Origin: CAG-791 sp045117315
GTDB lineage: Bacteria > Bacillota > Clostridia > Lachnospirales > Lachnospiraceae
Length of the DNA: 19,435 bases
Assembly: GCA_045117315.1 (NCBI GenBank)
Contig: JBGUNJ010000078.1
Span: 1 to 19,435 of the forward strand
Direction of reading: 5' to 3'
Under the pieces are notes generated by a model. It was not told where the DNA came from, did no database searches, and worked only from the letters and a program-made list of their open reading frames with translations. This document shows, one piece after another, positions 14,734 to 19,435 of the stretch; position 1 is the stretch's first letter; the number at the start of each line of letters is the position of its first letter. Position numbers and translations under genes: made by a program.

Positions 14734-15438
14734 TCAGTCGTATATCCTGCACTGTGCGTATTTGGAAAAGGCACAGACCCTTCTTCCCGGTGTCTGGACC
14801 GCATCTCTTATGATCGACGGCAGCCAGGCATCCCATTTCACTTCCAGTATGATTCCCGCATCGCCTGCCGGAATGGTCACACAATCCGGATTCAGAAAGT
14901 CCGTGCACCTCATTCCCGTCCGGATGTCATAGTCAAATGTGACTCTCACATTGCCGGGACCGTAAATAAAAGGTTCTCTGGTGTAATCGACGATTGTCAT
15001 GGGTCTCATTCCCTGGTAACGCATCTTGCAGTACAGCTCCTGGATCAGGGAGTGGGGAGAATGAAGCATCCAGTTGATATCACCGTCTACGATCTTTTGG
15101 GCCTCCTCTGCTGTCAGGGGAGCGGAGTATTTGGTTCCCAGGCCGTTCAGCTTACTCTTTTTTTCAAGATGAATGACTGCCGAAGGGTCATTGTTGTAGT
15201 AGCGGATTCTGAATTTTTCCCGTCTGTTGACCCCGTCGATTTTCTCACGAAGTGCTTTGTCATTCAGATTGTCAAAATACAGGCTTCTGATCAGATACCT
15301 GCCGTCTACCGCATGTGGATCCGGCCGGGCAATTGCGCGCAGCCTTTGCCTGATGCAGAGCAGGTCAGACCATGAGATTTCGTGTTTCCATTCGTGCCGA
15401 TAATGGATTTCTTTTTTTTCTTCAATACCGGATTTCAT
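14734..15438 (-). CDS. VTC-domain polyphosphate polymerase
   Basis: A 234-residue protein of the VTC/TTM tunnel fold, which polymerises the gamma phosphate of ATP into polyphosphate. Expected basic and acidic tunnel residues are present: K18 in EWKHE, R51 in RSLYFD, R78 and R80 in KFRIRYY, K93 and K94 in LEKKSK, R154 in DYTREPF, R166 in VRVTFDYD, E199 in ILEVKWD and K226 in SKYAQ. There are no membrane segments, so it is cytosolic and probably works with the membrane protein encoded next. A GTG at 15450 overlaps the GAGGTG ribosome site, so the ATG at 15438 is the better start. It is the first gene of a three-gene operon ending with the beta-helix protein. Confidence 0.9.
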   Translation of the reverse strand: MKSGIEEKKEIHYRHEWKHEISWSDLLCIRQRLRAIARPDPHAVDGRYLIRSLYFDNLNDKALREKIDGVNRREKFRIRYYNNDPSAVIHLEKKSKLNGLGTKYSAPLTAEEAQKIVDGDINWMLHSPHSLIQELYCKMRYQGMRPMTIVDYTREPFIYGPGNVRVTFDYDIRTGMRCTDFLNPDCVTIPAGDAGIILEVKWDAWLPSIIRDAVQTPGRRVCAFSKYAQCRIYD

Positions 15439-15470
15439 ATGAGTCGTCACCTCGCTTTCATTTACCGGAG

Positions 15471-15504
15471 ATATTATCCGACATGAAACTTAGAATAACC
15501 TAAG
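15471..15504 (-). promoter_or_regulatory. Possible activator-dependent promoter of the VTC operon
   Basis: On the minus strand a -10-like GATAAT lies at 15478-15473 but no -35 consensus is found at the right distance. Instead a dyad CTTAG-AATAAC-CTAAG (15489-15504) occupies that place, as in promoters driven by a response regulator. CTTAAG recurs at 15557-15562 within the adjacent duplication. No regulator gene is in the window. Confidence 0.35.
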
Positions 15505-15611
15505 AAAAATAAAAAAATCATATGTCGTTAAAAACGAGTTTCCGAAGAGGGATTTACTTAAGAGGAATAAAAAACCATATGCCGTTAAAAACGGGTTTCC
15601 GGAGACGGATT
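15501..15611. repeat. Duplicated ~52-bp block upstream of the VTC operon
   Basis: The block at 15501-15553 recurs at 15559-15611 with one indel and several changes. Shared landmarks are TAAGA, an A-run, CATATG at 15519 and 15576, CGTTAAAAACG and GTTTCCG. Each copy can form a small CGTT-AAA-AACG stem. It lies in the 371-base divergent gap between the VTC operon and the transglutaminase gene (15439-15822) and probably holds control sites for one or both. Confidence 0.7.
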
Positions 15612-15683
15612 AGGGGGACTCTGTACTCAGACTATCTTCCGCCTTTTTGACATTATTACGGACATGATTGAGCGCCTGGAACA

Positions 15684-15712
15684 ATGACAATTTCGAGGCA
15701 GGATAGTATAAT
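15684..15712 (+). promoter_or_regulatory. Promoter of the transglutaminase-like gene
   Basis: ATGACA at 15684-15689 and a perfect TATAAT at 15707-15712 are 17 bases apart. Transcription would start near 15719, giving a leader of about 105 bases before the ATG at 15823. I see no clear riboswitch in that leader. Confidence 0.7.
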
Positions 15713-15822
15713 CACTTATAGTTGTTCAGTAAGCATGAGGAAACCTGGAAGAAAGACCGAGAGGCAGAATGCTGCTTTGATCAAAGATGTATTTGAGAAA
15801 ATAAGCACAGGGGAGAGGTTAT

Positions 15823-17103
15823 ATGGAAAAACGACTATGTTATTGCAAAGCTTGTGCCAGTTTTTTTATCATCACTCCGGACAAAGCATGTCCCAAATGC
15901 CAGGGCAGACTGGTGTCATCTGTAATCACTGAGGAGGAGTGGAACGGGAGCAATGCAGAGCAGAAGACCGCGTTCAAAAACAGTCTGGCGGCTCTGAGCG
16001 GGGCTGAAGGAGCCAGGCAGAAAAGGCAGGCTCCCCGAAACAAAAGCACTGCAAAAACTGCAAGCACTGCAAAAACTGCAAGCACTGCAAACTCTGCAAA
16101 TACTGTAAGCTCTGCAAACACTGCAAATTCTGCTAAAACGGCAAAGCCCGTCCGTGAGGAGAAAAGTGGGGAGAAAAGCCGGAAACCTGCTGAAAAATCG
16201 AAAGGTAATTCCCTGCTGGGGACTATGCTGCTTTTGCTGGTGATTGGATTTGGCGTATTTATGGTTACCAGGCCCCACGACGGTGCCTGTGAAGACTATG
16301 AGTCTGCAGGCAAAAAGATTTATAAGCAGATCAGTAAACGCGATTCAAATGTTTATGTCTCATACAACAGTGATCACTATAACCCAATCCTGGGCATTGA
16401 TACTGATATTTATAACATCATGAAGGAAGCCTGCAAAAACAACGGTAATCCACGGGAGGGAGATCACCTGGCTATAAACGCCAGCTGGGTTAAGGGAGAG
16501 TACACTACGGTTAAACAAAGAGACGGAACCCATAATCTGAATATAAAATTAACTATGTCCTATGAGACGACTGAAGAACAGGAAAAAGAACTGGAAGACA
16601 AGTCTAAGGCAATACTGGCGGGACTTAACCTGAACGGCGCTTCCGACTATGAAAAGGTCAGGGCAATTTATAATTATATCTGCTCAAATGTTGTCTACGA
16701 CTATGACCATTTGAATGATGATAACTACCGTCTGAAATACACTGCTTATGCTGCCGCTTTAAACAAAAAGGCAGTCTGCTCAGGCGTTGCGGACCTGTTT
16801 TACTATCTGGCCACTTCTGCCGGACTTGAAGCCAGGATTACAGTCAACGATACGCATGCGTGGAATATTGTCAGGGTCGGCGGAAAGTATTATTATCTTG
16901 ACCCCACCTGGGATCTTGAAATGGATGAGAGCCAATACCGGTATTTTCTGCGGGGATCCGAGGATTTTGCCAGTATATTGAACGGACCTGAACATGCTGC
17001 CCACAGACCGTCTATGATGGCAAAATTTCTGCTTGGGCCCAAACATCCTCTGGTCAATGTGCAAGAAGAGTATGTCATAAGCGAAAAAGCCTATGTGCGG
17101 TGA
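15823..17103 (+). CDS. Zinc-ribbon, membrane-anchored transglutaminase-like protein
   Basis: A 426-residue protein with a mosaic layout. Residues 6-27 form a zinc ribbon (C8-x2-C11, C23-x2-C26). Residues 70-127 are a Lys/Ala/Thr/Ser low-complexity linker. Residues 131-149 are one transmembrane helix. Residues 270-365 are a transglutaminase-like core with the triad C319 (KAVCSGVADLF), H345 (DTHAWNIV) and D360 (YYLDPTWD). The ribbon is therefore probably cytosolic and the enzyme extracellular, acting as a protease or crosslinker of wall or surface proteins. GGGGAGAGG before the ATG and the promoter at 15684 support this start. It diverges from the VTC operon. The linker DNA is made of 9/18-base repeats. 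Confidence 0.85.
   Translation: MEKRLCYCKACASFFIITPDKACPKCQGRLVSSVITEEEWNGSNAEQKTAFKNSLAALSGAEGARQKRQAPRNKSTAKTASTAKTASTANSANTVSSANTANSAKTAKPVREEKSGEKSRKPAEKSKGNSLLGTMLLLLVIGFGVFMVTRPHDGACEDYESAGKKIYKQISKRDSNVYVSYNSDHYNPILGIDTDIYNIMKEACKNNGNPREGDHLAINASWVKGEYTTVKQRDGTHNLNIKLTMSYETTEEQEKELEDKSKAILAGLNLNGASDYEKVRAIYNYICSNVVYDYDHLNDDNYRLKYTAYAAALNKKAVCSGVADLFYYLATSAGLEARITVNDTHAWNIVRVGGKYYYLDPTWDLEMDESQYRYFLRGSEDFASILNGPEHAAHRPSMMAKFLLGPKHPLVNVQEEYVISEKAYVR
16045..16134 (+). repeat. 18-bp in-frame tandem repeat in the linker
   Basis: AGCACTGCAAAAACTGCA begins at 16045 and 16063 as identical units and at 16081 as a variant, then decays through 9-base CTGCAAA-type half units to about 16134. It encodes the STAKTA/STANSA linker. 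Changes by whole units keep the frame and would alter linker length. Confidence 0.8.
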
Positions 17104-17133
17104 GGGTGAAATATCCGCATCCAAAGGAGACAG

Positions 17134-17253
17134 GGAGGAGACAGAGAGGGGAAATGAAGACATCTCCTGGAGGAGACAGAGAGGAGAAATGAAGACATCT
17201 TCCGGAGGAGACAGAGAGGAGACAAGGGACGAGGAGAACCGTCCCCTGTCTCC
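17134..17253. repeat. REP-like element with 35-bp tandem units and hairpin
   Basis: GGAGGAGACAGAGAGG starts at 17134, 17169 and 17204, a 35-base period. The last unit runs into a hairpin: GGAGACA-A-GGGACG (17218-17231) pairs with CGTCCC-C-TGTCTCC (17240-17253), 13 pairs with one A-C mismatch and an 8-base loop. It lies between convergent genes ending at 17103 and 17266 and may block read-through, though no U-run follows. Confidence 0.8.
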
Positions 17254-17265
17254 GGATGATATCGG

Positions 17266-18204
17266 TCAGCAATATTCGGCCTGGAATCGTTCGATCAAGT
17301 CGATGGTGCTGATCAGATCCTGAATGAATTGAAACAAAGAATAGGTTTCTTTTTTCACGATGAAATGATCAGGTGTACATCCTATTATATCAAAAGGAAT
17401 GACACACCGGCATGCCAGCATGGCGTTCAGAATTTGCAGGAACTGTCGATTGCAGTAGCGGTTGTCAGTTATAAAAAGAAGTGATTCACGGGGCTGGAAT
17501 TGTGTATTCGCAAGATAAAAGCGAATGGTGTCGGCAGTGTCTGCCCGCCTCAAATGGGGTTCTGCAGACGGTGAGGCAAACACACGGAGGCCGCAGTCAT
17601 CCTCATGTCCGGTAAAGGTCCTGATGCAGGAGATACTGTTAATATTCCGGTTTGTCCGGAAATCATCCTCATATAATTCTCCTGAACGATCCAATACCTG
17701 CAACAGAGCATCGGAAAGAACTCCAAACTCCGTATCCGCATATGAATAGTATATTGTGTTTTCCCGCTCCACCGGATGAATCGGACGATAACAGGCCAGC
17801 CCTTCTACACAGTGGACAGAGGAATTAATGAACGCTTTTGCGTATTCGCTTCGCTCGAAACAGGTATTCAGACTTCCGCCGAGTATCAGAATACGGCTGT
17901 TTTCCGCGTGAAGCGGCTTATTGATTCGGAAAAAACCAAGCTCATCAAACAGAGGATAGAGCTTTTCCCTGAACGGTTCGAGGTCATCTCTGTCCTTCAG
18001 CACCTGTGTTTCCACTACGCTTCCGTCTTCGCGCAGTCGTCCGTCATACATAGTACTCAGGTTTTTCAGATCTGTCTGAAGAATTTTCAGCAGATCCTCA
18101 AGGGCCTTTGAAGCCAGAAAACCGTTCACTTGTTCCTTGAAAAACAGAATCAGCTGTTCTGCCGGCATTTCCTTTTCCGGCATTTTAAAACGCGTCATTC
18201 CCAT
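17266..18204 (-). CDS. Uncharacterised protein with weak YdcF/DUF218-like resemblance
   Basis: A 312-residue soluble protein. Residues 1-95 are helical and charged. A strand-glycine motif ILILGGSLNT (about 104-113) then begins a Rossmann-like part with ERSEYAKAF, and later RRADTADTIRFYLANTQF and SLLFITDNRYCNRQFLQILNA. The order GG, then R..A, then NT-like, then LLFIT-plus-Q faintly resembles DUF218/YdcF proteins, but the match is not firm and no function is claimed. There is no signal peptide or membrane helix. GAGGAG at 18216-18211, six bases from the ATG, supports the start, and a promoter lies at 18271-18243. It diverges from the flavoprotein gene and its 3' end abuts a REP-like element. 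Confidence 0.75.
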   Translation of the reverse strand: MGMTRFKMPEKEMPAEQLILFFKEQVNGFLASKALEDLLKILQTDLKNLSTMYDGRLREDGSVVETQVLKDRDDLEPFREKLYPLFDELGFFRINKPLHAENSRILILGGSLNTCFERSEYAKAFINSSVHCVEGLACYRPIHPVERENTIYYSYADTEFGVLSDALLQVLDRSGELYEDDFRTNRNINSISCIRTFTGHEDDCGLRVFASPSAEPHLRRADTADTIRFYLANTQFQPRESLLFITDNRYCNRQFLQILNAMLACRCVIPFDIIGCTPDHFIVKKETYSLFQFIQDLISTIDLIERFQAEYC

Positions 18205-18242
18205 ATCCTGCTCCTCTTCTTTACGGGATTAGTATTCATTGA

Positions 18243-18271
18243 AATATAGCATATAAACATGGTGCAATCAA
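18243..18271 (-). promoter_or_regulatory. Promoter of the uncharacterised minus-strand gene
   Basis: On the minus strand, TTGATT (18271-18266) and TATATT (18248-18243) are 17 bases apart. Transcription would start near 18236, about 30 bases before the ATG at 18204. Confidence 0.6.
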
Positions 18272-18283
18272 CAAACAGAGACA

Positions 18284-18324
18284 GGAGACAGTTTCTGAAC
18301 CGTGCTGAACCGTTCTCTGTCTCC
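18284..18324. repeat. Single REP-like hairpin between divergent promoters
   Basis: GGAGACAG (18284-18291) pairs with CTGTCTCC (18317-18324). The interior contains GAACCGTGCTGAACCGTTCT, two partial cores. It lies 13 bases upstream of the minus-strand -35 box and 13 bases upstream of the plus-strand -35 box, almost exactly centred between them. Confidence 0.7.
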
Positions 18325-18336
18325 CCTATCATTGTG

Positions 18337-18365
18337 TTGTTGCCGGCGCCTGATACGGGTATAAT
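18337..18365 (+). promoter_or_regulatory. Promoter of the flavoprotein gene
   Basis: TTGTTG (18337-18342) and perfect TATAAT (18360-18365) are 17 bases apart. Transcription would start near 18372, leaving a leader of about 56 bases before the ATG at 18428. Confidence 0.6.
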
Positions 18366-18427
18366 AATGAATAGAATCTGACGTTTTCCTGATAATATTG
18401 TGCACACATGCGATGGGAGGTACCTGT

Positions 18428-19063
18428 ATGAAAGTGATTGCCATTAACGGATCACCGCGAAAAGGCGGAAATGTCTCACAATGTCTCGATGTCATGGCAA
18501 AGGAATTCGCCAAAGAGGGGATCGAGTTCGAAGTCCTTCAGCCCGGCCCCAGTGTCCATCCCTGTATGGCCTGCTATCACTGTCTTGAAAACGGAACGTT
18601 TCAATGTGTCCAGAAAGACGACATGGTCAATGAAATCATTGAGAAATGTATCGAGGCGGATGGAATAATCCTGACATCTCCCGTCTACCATGGCGGCATT
18701 GCCGGCGGAATGAAATGTGTCTTGGACCGCATTTTCCTGGCGGCCTGCTGTGGCATCGAAAACAAGTTTCATCACAAGGTGGGCGCCGCCTTCTGCACGC
18801 TCCGCCGTTCCGGCGGCATGGCGACCTATCAGCAGCTGCTGGGCTATATGGATGCCATGGAGATGGTGATCGTCACATCCGATTACTGGGGTGCCGTCCA
18901 CGGCGCGGATCCCGGCGAGGTACAGAAGGATATCGAGGGCCTCGAGGTCGTGGCCAAGCTTGCCCGCAATATAGCCTGGACAGTGAAGGTCATTGACGCT
19001 GCCAAGGGGAAGATTGATCCGCCGGAGACACATCCGAGGACATTTACCAATTTTATCCGCTGA
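18428..19063 (+). CDS. Isf-type iron-sulfur flavoprotein, NADPH-dependent FMN reductase family
   Basis: A 211-residue flavodoxin-fold protein. The N-terminus MKVIAINGSPRKGGN carries the phosphate-binding loop for FMN. C46-x2-C49-x2-C52-x7-C60 matches the compact cysteine motif of iron-sulfur flavoproteins, which ligates a 4Fe-4S cluster. TSPVYHGGIAGGMKCVLDR (about 84-102) is the usual flavin-contact region. It should shuttle electrons from ferredoxin or NAD(P)H to an acceptor in the cytosol, perhaps against oxidative stress in an anaerobe; the acceptor is unknown. The frame opens ten codons earlier, but GGGAGG at 18415-18420, seven bases before the ATG at 18428, selects this start. Confidence 0.85.
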   Translation: MKVIAINGSPRKGGNVSQCLDVMAKEFAKEGIEFEVLQPGPSVHPCMACYHCLENGTFQCVQKDDMVNEIIEKCIEADGIILTSPVYHGGIAGGMKCVLDRIFLAACCGIENKFHHKVGAAFCTLRRSGGMATYQQLLGYMDAMEMVIVTSDYWGAVHGADPGEVQKDIEGLEVVAKLARNIAWTVKVIDAAKGKIDPPETHPRTFTNFIR

Positions 19064-19098
19064 TGATCCTGGCAGCACATAGTGCAAGACCTTTTACT

Positions 19099-19140
19099 CT
19101 TCCCGGCCCGCCGCCCGCAAAGGGGCGGCTTGCCGGGAAG
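19099..19140. terminator. Long GC-rich hairpin after the flavoprotein gene
   Basis: CTTCCCGGC (19099-19107) pairs with GCCGGGAAG (19132-19140), and inside it CCGCCC (19111-19116) pairs with GGGCGG (19123-19128). The hairpin begins 36 bases after the stop. It lacks a following U-run and runs straight into a REP core, so it may be part of a larger REP element rather than a classic terminator. Confidence 0.5.
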
Positions 19141-19167
19141 GGGACGGGTGATGGTTCTGTGTCTCCA
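19139..19167. repeat. REP core, reverse orientation
   Basis: GGGGACGG (19140-19147) followed after a short insertion by GGTTCTGTGTCTCC (19154-19167), the complement orientation of the units at 19243-19350. The two orientations flank the hairpin at 19198-19229. Confidence 0.6.
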
Positions 19168-19197
19168 TACCCGATATATTATGATTTGAATTACAAA

Positions 19198-19229
19198 ACC
19201 CCCGCCTTCCTGGATAAGAAGGCGGGGGT
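19198..19229 (-). terminator. Intrinsic terminator facing left
   Basis: ACCCCCGCCTTC (19198-19209) pairs perfectly with GAAGGCGGGGGT (19218-19229) around an 8-base loop. On the minus strand the stem is followed by TTTTGTAATT. It would stop a transcript entering from the right edge of the window; on the plus strand there is no U-run. Confidence 0.6.
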
Positions 19230-19242
19230 AATCTGCTGTTCA

Positions 19243-19350
19243 GGAAATGAGAGGAGACACAGAACCGTCCCCTTCTCTTTCGGAAATGAGAGGAGACACA
19301 GAACCGTCACCTGTCTCTTTCGGAAATGAAAGGAGACACAGAACCGTCCC
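19243..19350. repeat. REP-like tandem array at the right end
   Basis: GGAAATGAGAGGAGACACAG begins at 19243 and 19282, with a close variant at 19322 (39- and 40-base periods), each followed by AACCGTCCC or AACCGTCAC. The remaining bases 19351-19435 are A/T-rich; I see no gene or clear promoter in them. Confidence 0.8.
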
Positions 19351-19435
19351 AATGACATTAAGGTATGAAAACAGAAAATAATAGTGTATTATTCAGTATA
19401 AGGTAAATTCAAACGGAACACAGCCAGTTCTCGGG

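Noticed and set aside
15647..15675. Perfect TTGACA at 15647-15652 as transglutaminase promoter
   Set aside because: The bases 17 bases on are GAGCGC; the ATGACA/TATAAT pair at 15684-15712 is far better.

Overview
The window looks like chromosome of a Gram-positive, low-to-mid GC Firmicute, most likely an anaerobic gut-type Clostridia/Lachnospiraceae member. Reasons: strong GGAGG-type ribosome binding sites, TTGaca/TATAAT promoters, lipobox lipoproteins, YqeG and VanW homologues, a VTC-DUF4956-Cthe_2159 locus, and dispersed GGGGACGGTTCT-type intergenic repeats that I associate with Clostridia. This taxonomic call is inference; no rRNA or marker gene is present.

Layout. (1) 1-1869: a truncated unidentified stretch, then a complete insertion sequence with an intact DDE transposase carrying the IS4-superfamily Y-R-E-K signature and two C-terminal AT-hook-like motifs. 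Its left end lies in a 13-bp-arm palindrome that also contains the transposase promoter. (2) 1934-4661: three tightly spaced genes with no clear annotation: a soluble helical/coiled-coil protein, a protein with two TerB-type acidic motifs, and a glycine-zipper membrane protein. This is the best candidate here for an undescribed system. (3) 4782-7109: a small four-cysteine protein, a TIM-barrel protein, a YqeG-family HAD phosphatase and a short VanW-family protein; the last three are tightly coupled. (4) 7221-8480: an orphan lipoprotein followed by a 35-bp tandem repeat array. (5) 8600-10051: a DMT/EamA transporter divergent from a FlK-type hotdog thioesterase. (6) 10206-11363: a lipoprotein with three in-frame 19-residue Ala/Glu repeats, ending at a bidirectional terminator. 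(7) 15438-11596 on the minus strand: VTC-domain polyphosphate polymerase, DUF4956 membrane protein and a large Cthe_2159-type beta-helix surface protein, probably one operon, interrupted between its first two genes by a hairpin-forming repeat array. (8) 15823-17103: a zinc-ribbon, membrane-anchored transglutaminase-like protein divergent from that operon. (9) 17266-19063: an uncharacterised protein (minus) divergent from an Isf-type iron-sulfur flavoprotein (plus), each with a readable promoter.

A recurring theme is a REP-like element with core GGAGACAnAGAACCGTCCC or its complement. It occupies at least five intergenic places (11388-11515, 14580-14712, 17134-17253, 18284-18324, 19139-19350), often amplified in tandem with 35, 39-40 or 41 bp periods, and I saw none inside a gene. 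No tRNA, rRNA, CRISPR array or riboswitch was recognised.
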